From positions 4,992,353 to 5,056,352 of the forward strand of contig OY294051.1 of assembly GCA_958510825.1 (NCBI GenBank): a stretch of 64,000 nt of DNA, read 5' to 3'. Made by a program: the position numbers and the translations under genes. This DNA is from Brachypterus glaber. Its lineage: Eukaryota > Arthropoda > Insecta > Coleoptera > Kateretidae. The notes under the pieces were generated by a model, which worked only from the letters and a program-made list of their open reading frames with translations, was not told the DNA's origin and did no database searches. This document shows positions 22,193 to 32,218 of this stretch, in pieces; the stretch's first letter is position 1; the number at the start of each line of letters is the position of its first letter.

Positions 22193-22361
22193 ATATTGTA
22201 CGACCGAACGAAAACGAACAGCAACCAACTACCAAGCAATAAAGAGAACATGTAGGGAGCGAGGAACACTTTTCGAAGATCCTGATTTTCCTGCAGGACC
22301 TAAGGCTCTATTTCATCATAAAAAACCTGCTCTACATCCTATAGTTTGGATGAGACCGCAT
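22193..22361 (+). CDS. Calpain-family exon (N-terminal part)
   Basis: Calpains are Ca2+-regulated cytosolic cysteine proteases. A good acceptor (TTTTTATATTATTTTGTTGCAG) precedes the exon, and CAT|GTAAGT ends it. It gives one base completing an upstream codon plus 56 codons: ...TNYQAIKRTCRERGTLFEDP, DFPAGPKALFHHKKP and PIVWMRPH. This is the segment just before the calpain protease core; LFEDPDFP and W.RP are hallmarks. It ends in phase 0 and joins directly to the exon at 54525 (WMRPH|EICQRPRF). The preceding exon, which must end in phase 2, was not found in the window. Closest to insect CalpA/CalpC types. Confidence is high for calpain and lower for the paralogue. Confidence 0.93.
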
Positions 22362-22380
22362 GTAAGTCAAAAATTCAATT

Positions 22381-22907
22381 CAACAATTTTTTTCTGTCGA
22401 TTGACCAGGATCAGAAATAGTTTTCTATGTGTATTTTTGGTCGCTAAATACGAATCCGTCTTACATTTGGGCACATCATGTCTGGATTTTTTTTAAATAT
22501 CAAAAACCAAGTTTTTTTTCTTTGGAAAATTTGATTTCTCTCATATTTTCCAAAATATTATTCTGAATGTACTATATGCCTGTATTTTTGGAATCAGCGC
22601 GTCGAAATCTATCTTGATTTTTTTTAAATATACAAACGATGACCGAAATTTGACGATTTTGACCATATCTCAGATTTTTTTTTAAACAAATCATGTCAAT
22701 CTTGAGGCGCTGATTCCAAAAATATAGTCACCTTCAGATTAATATTTTGTAAAATATGAGCGAAATAAAAATTAAAAAAAAAAAATAATTGATTTTTCCT
22801 ATTAAAAAAAAAATCTCGACATGATGTGTCAAAACTCAGTGTTCAGCGACCAAACATACACCTAGAAAACCATTTCTGATACTGGTCAATGGACAGAAAA
22901 AAATTGT
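22381..22907. mobile_element. Foldback MITE, ~230 bp arms, next to the calpain donor site
   Basis: The left arm (TTTCTGTCGATTGACCAGGA, then TATTTTTGGTCGCTAAATAC, ATTTTTGGAATCAGCGCGTC) is reversed with moderate divergence in the right arm (GGCGCTGATTCCAAAAATAT ... ACTGGTCAATGGACAGAAAA). It begins 20 bp after the calpain 5' splice site. No ORF. Confidence 0.85.
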
Positions 22908-22909
22908 GG

Positions 22910-23600
22910 TCCTGTGTTATTATTATTAATTTAAATGTCAAATACCAATCATCTATGAGAGGAATTACGTTAATTTGTACACCTTACACTTCAATTGGTT
23001 TTTGTCCGTGTATTTATCTGCTTGTCTGTCTATCTATCTGTCTGTCTATATATCTATCATACCTTATACGCGTTGAACATGTTTAAATACTCTTATATTT
23101 ATAAAGACCTCTAGTACTACAATTAAATATATATCTGACAGCAGACTTTTCTTTTTCCTCTTTTTTTGTCTCATTACTACTTATTTTTTACAAGGCACAA
23201 AAGAGATGCAAATATGGCATCCCACTTAATAAGGGTTAATTATGATTACTTTTATACAAATAATTTATGCCAGGCTATTGTAATGAACCAGGCAAGGTGA
23301 TTTTATAAATTACTTACCACAAATAACAATATATTTTGCAAACTCATGCAGCATGCAGTAGCTTACATATATGGAATATGATTATTACTTCTTTTAAAAA
23401 ATAACAAAACCTATATTTCTGTGCTGTAAATGGGATGGAATTTGTATAATAAAGTATGGGATTATTGAAGATAATATAAATAATAAACAAACCTTGTATA
23501 CATTTTTCCACGATAATTTATATATTTTTTAACGTTTCTTGCCTATTTTATTATGATCATTTACATTTTTTATTTAGATAGATAGTTTTATAAAAGCATC
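22910..23600. other. Intronic block with (TCTG/TATC) microsatellite
   Basis: An imperfect TCTGTCTATCTATCTG run at about 23020-23058. Otherwise AT-rich with nothing recognised. Confidence 0.5.
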
Positions 23601-23607
23601 TATAACA

Positions 23608-23745
23608 ATGTTGCCAGCAGATTTCCCATTGGGCTATTCTAGGCTAAGGTCGGTGGAAGAAGAGGGCCAGCAACGGCTAATGGGCTACTCAGTAGCCCGA
23701 AACTGCTGTCTGCCAATATCACTCTGTACGATGATTAGAAAATAG
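23608..23745 (+). other. 45-codon ORF in a GC-raised patch, unknown
   Basis: The ATG frame reads MLPADFPLGYSRLRSVEEEG then QQRLMGYSVARNCCLPISLC and ends in TAG. Composition is more gene-like than its surroundings, but no family is recognised and no splice or promoter context is convincing. It could be a transposon exon scrap. Confidence 0.2.
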
Positions 23746-24017
23746 ATTTTTGGAATATTTAGCTAAATATTGGGTTAAAATGTATTTAAAATTTATTTTT
23801 AAATGTATTTTTTTATTTACAGGGAGTTGATATGGTGAAAAATAAAAACTCTTTCCTTTTGCTCACTTGGTCATTTATAACTTGCTCTTGCACTCAAGAG
23901 GATTTAAAGAAATAATATAATTTAGTATCATGCGCGTTGGGGACATACGTAGTATATTATAAACAAGCGATGATGTTATAATGCTTCGCATTCCGCCTAT
24001 ACTCTTCAAGGGAATAT

Positions 24018-24441
24018 TACAGGGTGACCACAGGTTTTGCTAATTAAAATACCCTGATTTTTCCCTGATGTTTACCTGATTTTTCCATGATTTACCTGAT
24101 CAATATTAAGAACTTTCCCTGATTTTAGTACACACAAAAAAGTTTTTAAAACCAATATGCACAAAAAAATTTAAACTTACTGTTTACTTTTTGAGTTGGG
24201 CTTTTTTAATTTTTTTTTTATTTTTTTCTGTTAAAAGGGTCGATGGATTAGTTGAACCGAGGGTTGAACTTTATGAATGTAACTTCTTTTAGTATTAATT
24301 TATTATGTAGAGCAGATTTTTTTTTTTGTTTGATTTCCCTGACTTTTCCCTGATTTTTTACAGCTGATTAAACTCCCTGACTTTTCCCTGATTTCCCTGT
24401 TTTCGCTGATCTGTGTATTATAATAAAATCGGGTGTCCTAC
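24018..24441. repeat. CCCTGATTTTTCCCTGA-rich repeat
   Basis: Starts TACAGGGTGACCACAGGTTT and contains at least eight CCTGA(T)TTT/TTTCCCTGAT units (24045-24125, 24337-24405). Near its end GGGTGTCCTACCAGGTTTT repeats the opening motif. A degenerate TE of a type with repeated CCCTGA motifs; no ORF. Confidence 0.65.
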
Positions 24442-24444
24442 CAG

Positions 24445-25150
24445 GTTTTAGACAGGCTATATTTCCGTTATTAAAAAAGATAAAAAAATAGATGGCAGTC
24501 AAAGCAGAATTTACTGACATATGCAAAACTACCCTTTACTCACCTACCCTCTTGGAACAACCCCAATTCTTGTGTTTTAAGTAGCACCCTCCATTTTTAA
24601 TAAAGAATATGGCCATTGCTTTGACCATTCTTTAAAACTTAAATTGAATTCAGGGCTACCGTGGAAGATTCTTAAAATATTTGGCAAAAATATTTTTGGT
24701 TTCAGACACATTACTAATATATATTTAATATTCTGAAGTAAAAGTTTATCTTCTAAGTCGAGGCGAACAGTATAATAAGCAATATAAGCAATTAAATGTA
24801 AAAACTAGTCTCAAGTTACACTACATGTGAGAGGTGGATCTAAAAAAGTCATATATTTACCCATCGCAGATCCGTATCAGATATAAACATTATTTAATGA
24901 GCAGAAAAAAACATAAATAATTAGTGGATTTGATTGATTTATGTGCTAGATTACATCCCTTTAGTTTTTTAATACTTGAGTTATCATGGTACTGACGTGG
25001 GTGGGTCATACACTTAGAAAACTGTTTTAAATATTTTTTTATGGATCACCTTACAATAAGCTAGTACCTCATTATCAAAATAGGAGATAATTATCTGCTA
25101 TTAATAGTCATTAAAATGTTTTATGTTTATGTTCATTTGTTAGATTATAA
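24445..25150. other. No gene recognised
   Basis: Intronic AT-rich DNA; nothing supported. Confidence 0.4.
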
Positions 25151-25154
25151 TTAT

Positions 25155-25818
25155 CCAGGGTGGCCCATAAGTCGGTTTACCATTTAAAAATGGAATAACT
25201 TTTTTGTTTATCAAATTTTCTAATTTATTTTTTTACTATATATGAAAAATAATGTCTTTCAAAGGACGTCCAGTTTTCGCTTTGCCTTACTTCTGCGAGG
25301 AAAATGGTAATACAGTTATTGTGAACGGCTACCGATATCGCGCAACGCTGGGAATTTTTGTGTGCCCTGCAGTGGAGGACATGCCGGATACATGGTGTCA
25401 GCAAGATGGGGCAACTGCATATACGGTCAGAGGTACTATGCAGCTTTTAAGGCAGATTTTCGAAGAGCGAATAATTTCGCGAAATTCGGATTTTCATTGT
25501 CCTTCAGGATCGCCCGATTTGACACCACTGGACTTTTTTCTTTGGGGCTACCTGAAGGATTAAGTGTATGTCAATAAACCCAGGACTATCCAACAGCTTA
25601 AGCCAGACATGTTAAGAGTCGTCATGGAAAATGTCGTGAAAATGGCCTATGCTTGCAAGGCGGAAAATGGACGTGATTTAAAATACATAATTTTTCATAC
25701 ATAGTTAATAAAAATACCTTTCCTGTGCACTATATTGTAAAAAAATAAATAAAAAAATTGACAAACAACAAAGTTATTCAATTTATAAATGGCAAAGCGA
25801 CTTATGGGCCACCCTGTA
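25155..25818 (+). mobile_element. Deleted mariner-like element with terminal inverted repeats
   Basis: Left end CCAGGGTGGCCCATAAGTCG, continuing GTTTACCATTT...TGGAATAACTTT, mirrors the right end CGACTTATGGGCCACCCTGT with CATTTATAAATTG between. The inverted repeats are about 45-50 bp with scattered mismatches. The interior has been reduced to the 3' half of the transposase, so the copy cannot move by itself. Confidence 0.9.
25252..25704 (+). pseudogene. Mariner/Tc1-superfamily transposase, C-terminal half
   Basis: The DDE-type transposase cuts and pastes its own element. The frame shows WCQQDGATAYT (second catalytic Asp) and SPDLTPLDFFLWGYLKD (third catalytic Asp). An in-frame TAA at 25561 interrupts it, after which VYVNKPRTIQQLKP and ENGRDLKYIIFHT continue in the same frame to TAG at 25702. 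The first third, including the HTH domains and the first Asp, is missing. The ATG at 25252 is incidental. One premature stop plus the internal deletion mark it as dead. Confidence 0.9.
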
Positions 25819-25829
25819 CAAAAAAAATA

Positions 25830-26105
25830 AGTGAGCCAATTATTGGCATGTCAATGCATTTTATTTTTTACTGCATTCAAATTTATTTTTAATCTCCTAA
25901 AACTTTACTTAATTAACAATTAACATATCTTTATTCTAATGTAAAAAATAAAAAAATTCCAGGAGCTTAAAAAAAATATTGCTTTTTAAAAAAGATTGCT
26001 TACTGACAATATTAGGAACCCATGTCCCAAACATTGCCAGGGTAGTGGCTATAATAGTAAAGGACAAACTTACAAAAAATTAACAAACTAATAAGAAAAT
26101 ATTTT
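25830..26105. other. No gene recognised
   Basis: Short AT-rich spacer between two mobile elements. Confidence 0.4.
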
Positions 26106-26110
26106 GGCAC

Positions 26111-26524
26111 AATGGAGCTCTTTACAACTAGAATTATGAAACAAAAGACGTCTACCCTATCTCTATCTCATTTGTGCTACACTTTCCAGCCAACCAAATA
26201 AATACTGTATTTGTTTTTCATACAACAAATACAGTATTTATTTGGTTGGCCGGAAAGTGTAGCACTGAGTGGCAGGAACGAACATAGCTAATGTGAATCT
26301 GTAGAATAAGATAATTCTACTAAAATTTAGTTGGAGCCAGTAATTTCTTTAATAAAAATAATATAGTTACACTTTTCGCCCGGCCAAGTAAATATTGTAT
26401 TTGTTCAACAAAGAACAAATACAGAATTTGTTTGGTTGGGTGGAAGTGGGAGTGTATGTATGTCTTCTATCCTTTTTGGGTAGAACTTTTGTCTCTGTCT
26501 AATCTAACGGGATAAATCGCCATA
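26111..26524 (+). mobile_element. Double-hairpin MITE (family H), copy 1
   Basis: Two back-to-back hairpins. The first is ACACTTTCCAGCCAACCAAA...TTTGGTTGGCCGGAAAGTGT with an AAATACTGTATTTG stem. The second is CCGGCCAAGTAAATATTGTA and its partner with CAAATACAGAATTTG. The outer ends AAAGACGTCTACCC and GGGTAGAACTTTTG are themselves inverted. An inverted second copy lies at 48466-48878, 22 kb away in the same intron. Confidence 0.9.
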
Positions 26525-26529
26525 ACAAA

Positions 26530-27785
26530 CGTATCGATTAAATTATCATATCGGCCTGGCGATTGTCTTCGAATAAAAAGTCCAAACCAAGACTCTCTGA
26601 TTTCTTCGTTACTTTATTTTCTTGTTGTTTTTGTTTTAGTAATTTTTTTGTTGTCAACTACTTCGCATGGTAATATTAGGAAAACAGCTATCTCCCAAAA
26701 AAATACCTTTTCGCTTCTTTATTGAGTGAAACATGATAAGGGCCATAAAAGTGCATGTTTGTGCCTACCTTATTACGTTCTTGTCCTTTAATATTAGATG
26801 CTACCCAGCTTGTGACAGACAGCACAATTTTACAAACGTATAGTGGAAGAGCACGAAATACGAACTGCGTTTTTGTGTACCCCATTACCAACTGGATACA
26901 GATACATCATATTTACAGGTATCTGTTTAATATAACCCATATACTGGCAGTGCCATGTATGATACAGAAGACGAACTAACAAGTTTAAGAGAGGGTGGCA
27001 TAATTAGGAACATGCCAATGATTGGCTCACCCACCTTACTATAATAACATCCTTTGAAATAGTGTTGATTTTCCTTTTCTACTTTAATCTGTTTATTCTT
27101 TGTAAGTAGACAATTTAAAATAGTCAACTCACCTACTTAGTTATTTTAATAGGTACCGGCTTATTTTCCAGCTTACTATATATACAAATAATTATTATTT
27201 TCTTTATACACTTAAAAGACTATTATAAATTTTCATGCTTGTATTTTGTTAAATAGGGTACACTTAGGGGCATTATATACTAGGTTTTAAGTTATCAAGG
27301 GGCCTTGCTACTCTTAAGACTGGGATCTAGTGTCCCTAAGTACACTAGCAGACATAAACAGCGCCGGGCTGGCTATGCATTTTACCCGGCAAATGCCTAA
27401 AAATGATGTACATATAGTAGAGTCAAATAACGAGAAATTCCTATGTTAAATTGATGTTGATGATCTCCTACTAGCAGGATTAGCTCTTGGTTTGAGTTGT
27501 CAAGTCACTAAAACTTCATTTGTATTCAAGATTAGTGTGTCTTCAAAAGGAAGCCAATCGTTAATAGTTCATACGAAGTTTAAACCAAGTGTTATTTAAA
27601 TTTTTCATATGCTTCAAACTGATGGCTTCAAGTGTACACTTCCATGCCTGGAATTTTGTTGAATAGCTCTAGAGTCGCTATAATAAAAGTAATAGTATAT
27701 TTTCTGCATACCATATCATACTTTAATGCTATTTTAAATTATAATTACATGCAACCAAATTAAAATGATAAATAAATACATATAT
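26530..27785. other. Unassigned intronic sequence
   Basis: 27270-27430 is less AT-rich (AGCGCCGGGCTGGCTATGCA, CCCGGCAAATGCC) and may be retroelement 3' sequence, but no frame or partner copy is recognised. The short overlapping frames at 26688-27127 have no recognisable products. Confidence 0.35.
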
Positions 27786-27852
27786 AAAAAAAAAAAAAAA
27801 AAAAAAAATTAAAGTAGAACGATTTTGTATTTCAGCATATATATTTAAAATT

Positions 27853-27891
27853 GGCCTAGCGCTTTCGATCAAAAGATCATCATCAGGGCTT
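27853..27891 (-). ncRNA. Hammerhead-like motif, left palindrome arm
   Basis: Mirror copy of the motif at 28146-28184, read on the minus strand: CTGATGA, one extra U, GATC-TTTT-GATC stem-loop, GAAA, self-complementary AGCGCT and cleavage base A. Confidence 0.5.
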
Positions 27892-28145
27892 AGCTTCGTC
27901 AGAGCTTATTACAATAAAACGAGAGGTAATTTAAAAATATGGGGCCATAACAGTTAAACGGTAGTACATATTAAAATAACAGATAAATAAATAAAAAGTT
28001 TTGACATGACAATTAAAATTTTAATTGTCATGTCAAAACTTTTTATTTATTTATCTGTTATTTTAATATGTACTACCGTTTAACTGTTATGGCCCCATAT
28101 TTTTAAATTACCTCTCGTTTTATTGTAATAAGCTCTGACGAAGCT

Positions 28146-28184
28146 AAGCCCTGATGATGATCTTTTGATCGAAAGCGCTAGGCC
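28146..28184 (+). ncRNA. Hammerhead-like motif, right palindrome arm
   Basis: CTGATGA (28151-28157) matches the invariant core. It is followed by one extra U, stem GATC/GATC with a UUUU loop, GAAA (28171-28174), an AGCGCT palindromic helix III and A28180 at the cleavage position. Helix I is only GCC/GGC (3 bp), so activity is doubtful. The layout matches the copies at 16597 and 42865. Confidence 0.5.
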
Positions 28185-28377
28185 AATTTTAAATATATAT
28201 GCTGAAATACAAAATCGTTCTACTTTAATTTTTTTTTTTTTTTTTTTTAAACAGCATACAAGTCAAAAACAATAATTATTTTTTTTAAATACATATATAC
28301 TTTTCTTACTGAGCTGGAAGAAATAGTATATTTCTAATCTAATAACAAAATAATATATAATAAAAATTTTTCATATC

Positions 28378-30065
28378 AATCAAATCTGTCGTATCTCAGC
28401 AATAGAAGGCAGTACACAGCAATAAATGGAAAAAAAATCAAATATGAGGATGGTGAACAGTGGCGTGCCACAAGGCTCTGTGCTTGGTCCGCTGCTGTTC
28501 TTGATCTTCATAAATGATATTAAAGCTGCGTTACCATATTGGGAAAACCTTCTATTTGCTGATTCAAATATGAGGATGGTGAACAGTGGCGTGCCACAAG
28601 GCTCTGTGCTTGGTCCGCTGCTGTTCTTGATCTTCATAAATGATATTAAAGCTGCGTTACCATATTGGGAAAACCTTCTATTTGCTGATTCAAATATGAG
28701 GATGGTGAACAGTGGCGTGCCACAAGGCTCTGTGCTTGGTCCGCTGCTGTTCTTGATCTTCATAAATGATATTAAAGCTGCGTTACCATATTGGGAAAAC
28801 CTTCTATTTGCTGATTCAAATATGAGGATGGTGAACAGTGGCGTGCCACAAGGCTCTGTGCTTGGTCCGCTGCTGTTCTTGATCTTCATAAATGATATTA
28901 AAGCTGCGTTACCATATTGGGAAAACCTTCTATTTGCTGATTCAAATATGAGGATGGTGAACAGTGGCGTGCCACAAGGCTCTGTGCTTGGTCCGCTGCT
29001 GTTCTTGATCTTCATAAATGATATTAAAGCTGCGTTACCATATTGGGAAAACCTTCTATTTGCTGATTCAAATATGAGGATGGTGAACAGTGGCGTGCCA
29101 CAAGGCTCTGTGCTTGGTCCGCTGCTGTTCTTGATCTTCATAAATGATATTAAAGCTGCGTTACCATATTGGGAAAACCTTCTATTTGCTGATTCAAATA
29201 TGAGGATGGTGAACAGTGGCGTGCCACAAGGCTCTGTGCTTGGTCCGCTGCTGTTCTTGATCTTCATAAATGATATTAAAGCTGCGTTACCATATTGGGA
29301 AAACCTTCTATTTGCTGATTCAAATATTATATTAAACTTGAAAGATTTTCAGCAGACTTTGAAGCTCATGGATGAGGGGCGGTCGAGTGCAAAAGATTGG
29401 TTTCTGGCAAACAGGCTCTCATTAAATAATAATAAAACCCTTGACATATTCTTTACTCATAGACTTCTTTATGAATTTTGTAACCCAGATACAGTTAAAT
29501 ACCTCGGTCTAAACTTTGATCAAAACTTGAACTGGAAGCAGCACACTAGTGCTCTTGCAGGATCATTATCAAAATCAATTTTTGTATTTCGGTCGCTTGT
29601 AAAGATGGTTTCCTTAGAGGTTTTTAAAACGGCATATTTTGCTTTATTTGAGTCTAAAGTAACCTATGGTCTGATGGTCTGGGGTCACGCAACAGGGGGA
29701 GTCGAAAGGCTGTTTGGACTGCAAAGAAAACTTATTAGAGTTATAAAGGGACTAGGGTATCGAGATAAGGTTAAAAAAACTTTTATTGAACTAGATATCC
29801 TAACCGTACCATGTCTTTACATCTTTATAACTTTAGTGTATGTCAAAGAAAATTTAGGTAAATATACTCTACAGTCTAAAAATCTTGAAAATACAAGGTC
29901 GAGCAACATTAGGTTGCCAAAAATAAGACTTGAGAGTAGTAAATTCGGTTCAATTTTTTTTAATTTTTTTGCCAGTTCGCGTTAGAAACCTACCGCTAAG
30001 TTCTTTTAAAACTCAAGTTAAAGCTCTGTGTAACTTGAATAAAAAAATACTGGTAAGCAGAAAAT
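28378..30065 (+). pseudogene. LINE (non-LTR) retrotransposon reverse transcriptase, 5'-truncated and mutated
   Basis: RT copies element RNA into the target by primed synthesis. 28393-28430 reads YLSNRRQYTAING, then an extra base in an A8 run shifts frame. The frame from 28426 continues MRMVNSGVPQGSVLGPLLF, LIFINDIKAALPYWENLLFA (seven times), then SAKDWFLANRLSLNNNKT, VKYLGLNFDQNLNWKQH, ALFESKVTYGLMVWG and KLIRVIKGLGYRD, to a stop at 29983. The FADD catalytic box is FADS: one Asp codon is missing. A second frameshift in the T-run near 29955 separates VRNLPLSSFKTQVKAL. No endonuclease domain is present. A (TG)n run follows at 30117-30137. Jockey/CR1-like appearance; clade not settled. Confidence 0.93.
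28438..29319 (+). repeat. Seven in-frame, apparently identical 126 bp copies of an RT motif
   Basis: Each unit encodes 42 residues from SNMRMVNSGVPQGSVLGP to YWENLLFAD. Seven consecutive units keep the frame and look identical in DNA; the opposite-strand frame is also periodic without a break. The 6 bp TCAAAT occurs at both outer boundaries, the likely microhomology for the expansion. Confidence 0.97.
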
Positions 30066-30139
30066 TCCAATCAATGCAGATTTTAACTTTGCTTGTACCG
30101 CACACTTTGTTTTGTGTATGTGTGTGTGTGTGTGTGAAT

Positions 30140-30450
30140 GTGTAATAATAACTTCCGTATGAATATCGTAAGGTAAATCTAAATTTTGCCTAATACTACC
30201 CTGAGTGTAGTTTTCTTTAATGATTGTTCCCAGCATAAACTTGTTATTTTTTCAAAGATTTGCTGATAAGATAGCAGGTTTTTGCCACTGCGCTTCATGT
30301 CTAATTTTTCTAACACTCTCGGATTCACTTATCTCTTGGAAATTATCGAAAACTAAAAAGGTTTAATTCAATATCGATACGTATACACCATACTGCTGTC
30401 CACAAACAATTATTTTAACGTGTAGCAGGGCATAAAATGTGCAGGGAATA
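30140..30450. other. No gene recognised
   Basis: Downstream flank of the LINE; nothing identified. Confidence 0.4.
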
Positions 30451-30454
30451 AAAT

Positions 30455-30740
30455 ACATTATACATGTTGCCAAGCTACGGTTTTCTCCAAAATTCGCAGT
30501 CGCAACCGAGCCCCTAAGATATCTCCAATGCCTTTAAATGTCCCTGTTTTCCTAGCTGCTACCGAGTCGTTACTACTAACTACTGGTCGCCGTTCGTTTG
30601 GACGCCAATCGCTTGAACGCTCCAGGGGCAGAGGCACGACCAATTCGTCACGAATTTGACAGTGTGTGAACAGGTGTGCGCTGTGACAAGTGTTTATTTT
30701 TTCATTCCACAGCAGAGTAGAAATAGTTATGGCAGGTATG
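30455..30740. other. GC-rich island, possible former first exon or TE 5' region
   Basis: G+C rises well above background. On the minus strand a 61-codon frame (30458-30643) includes NDSVAARKTGTFKGIGDILG, unassigned. On the plus strand TTCATTCCACAG (30699-30710) is followed by ATGGCAGGTATGT, which looks like a short exon with a start codon and a splice donor. The piece GCGACTGCGAAATTTGGAGG at 31214 resembles the reverse complement of 30482-30510, so an inverted-repeat TE is the alternative. Undecided. Confidence 0.3.
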
Positions 30741-30744
30741 TAAT

Positions 30745-31420
30745 AATTTGTACTTATAGGGATGTTAAAAACTGTTTTTTTTTTTTAAATACATTGTTTT
30801 AAAACGGTTTTTTTTTTTTGTTTTTTTTTTCGTTTTTTTTTAAATTATTTTTCGTATCCAATGCTCAAAAAAAAATGTTTTTAATTAATAAACTGTCTTT
30901 AAGTTGTCAAATTAGTACAATTCGCATATTTATATTATTTTGGTTTGACTCAGATAAAAGTCACAAAAGGTTTAGATTTGATCGTTAATTTATTGGGTTC
31001 TACGTTTTGTGAATATTTTATGATTTTGTTCTGATAGTTAATATACTTTAAGGATCTTGGCTGCCAGGACCTGCCAGGACCTGTGCCTGGTTATCCATAG
31101 TGATTGCAAGGCATAAACTCGCAAACAAGACAACAGCTGTTTATAAAATGGCCAACTAACAGAATGGCCACTGGCGACTGGCGAGACTGAGGAAAACATG
31201 TAGGGTACCCGGTCGTAGTCGTCAGCGACTGCGAAATTTGGAGGAAACAGTAGCTTAGTACGTATTTTCGCATTTTTGACCTTTTTTGAAAGGCTTTTTT
31301 GTGTCGTGAAAAACGCAAAAATGTTTTCATGTTGGGCATTATTGCAGGTTTTCTTCTGTTAAATGCCTATTTGAACAAAAATCAAATTCTTGTTCGCTCA
31401 GGTTCATATTTTATGAATAT
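30745..31420. other. T-rich tracts and unassigned sequence
   Basis: Long T runs at 30775-30840. A tandem CCAGGACCTG duplicate near 31063-31083. No gene. Confidence 0.4.
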
Positions 31421-31426
31421 TTTGGC

Positions 31427-31618
31427 CTATCTTAAGTTTTGGTCTTTCCAATATCGAGTTTTGATTTTGGTTTCCCATTCCTTAATTGCCTCTACCTGAT
31501 GGCTTTTGTTAAAGCCACAGAAAGGTTCAGGGCCAATAAATTGAGTGCATGCTCCCTCTCTCGCGAGATAGTCCGCAGCCTCATTGCCTTCAACACCCTC
31601 GTGTCCTGGCACCCACTA
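31427..31618 (-). pseudogene. LINE RNase H domain, C-terminal fragment
   Basis: The minus strand reads WVPGHEGVEGNEAADYLARE, then GPEPFCGF and WETKIKTRYW. WVPGHxGxxGNExADxLA is the conserved end of the RNase H domain carried by some LINE clades; it holds the catalytic His and final Asp. A TAG immediately precedes the Trp codon, so the fragment is cut off there. It abuts an oppositely oriented LINE fragment at 31634. Confidence 0.85.
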
Positions 31619-31633
31619 TAAAATCACGGAACT

Positions 31634-32187
31634 ATAAAATCAACTCCCTTAGAATGGCTACTAGTTCTAAGTAACATTGCCCCACCTAAAGCGAGACGAC
31701 TGGCGGCCCTTAAAAATCAATTTGATAAGTGCGTTTTAAATGAACAACTTCCAATAAATGAAAACATAGTTTCCTTATCTAGTAGTACACTAAGGCTAAT
31801 ATCGAGAATTCCACCAACAAGATTAGCTAACCAATCCAATAACTTTAATATAGAGGAGTTTTGGAAGTCATCGTGGCGCGACAAACAGGTTAATTATTCG
31901 TTTCTTATCCCTGATCCAACATTAAAAGTTCCTGGTTTTGATCTTTCAAGAAGAGAGTGGTGTAATTTAAACCGTATTCGTACAGATCATGGTGTATGCA
32001 ATAAAAGCAAATTTACTTGGGGTCTTTAGAAAATCCTAGTTGTAACCGTTGCGATGGGGAGGAACAATCTATTCATCACATTTCTCTGGAATGCGCGCTG
32101 ACGCGTTTTGATGGTACATTGGAGGATATACATAATTTAACACCAGCAGCCCTTCAGTTGCTGCAAAATCCAGATTTAAAACTATAA
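31634..32187 (+). pseudogene. LINE ORF2 C-terminus with CCHC-like finger
   Basis: The frame reads TPLEWLLVLSNIAPPKARRL, FWKSSWRDKQVNYSFLIPDP, REWCNLNRIRTDHGVCNKSK and FTWGL, then TAG at 32027. A shift of frame there restores ENPSCNRCDGEEQSIHHISL and EC, then ALQLLQNPDLKL and a stop at 32185. LNRxRTxHG...C..C........HH...EC is the C-terminal zinc-binding tail found in several LINE clades. The upstream part is missing and the opposing RNase H fragment is joined to it. Confidence 0.8.
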
Positions 32188-32218
32188 TTTTAAATTTATT
32201 ATTTTTTTTATATTATTT

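Larger units (their letters stand above)
27789..28248. repeat. Near-perfect 460 bp palindrome bounded by poly-A and poly-T
   Basis: The symmetry axis lies between 28018 and 28019 (ATTAAAA|TTTTAAT). Every block checked by eye on the left (TTTCAGCATATATATTTAAA, AGCGCTTTCGATCAAAAGAT, GGTAGTACATATTAAAATAA) is exactly reversed on the right. The left flank is A23 and the right flank T20. Each 230 bp arm contains a hammerhead-like motif. The spacer is zero, so the palindrome would extrude as a long cruciform. It lies 130 bp upstream of the LINE fragment at 28378. Confidence 0.95.

Noticed and set aside
28380..29267. 295-codon minus-strand frame opposite the LINE RT repeats
   Set aside because: Its periodicity mirrors the seven 126 bp units on the other strand; the plus frame matches RT and the minus frame matches nothing.
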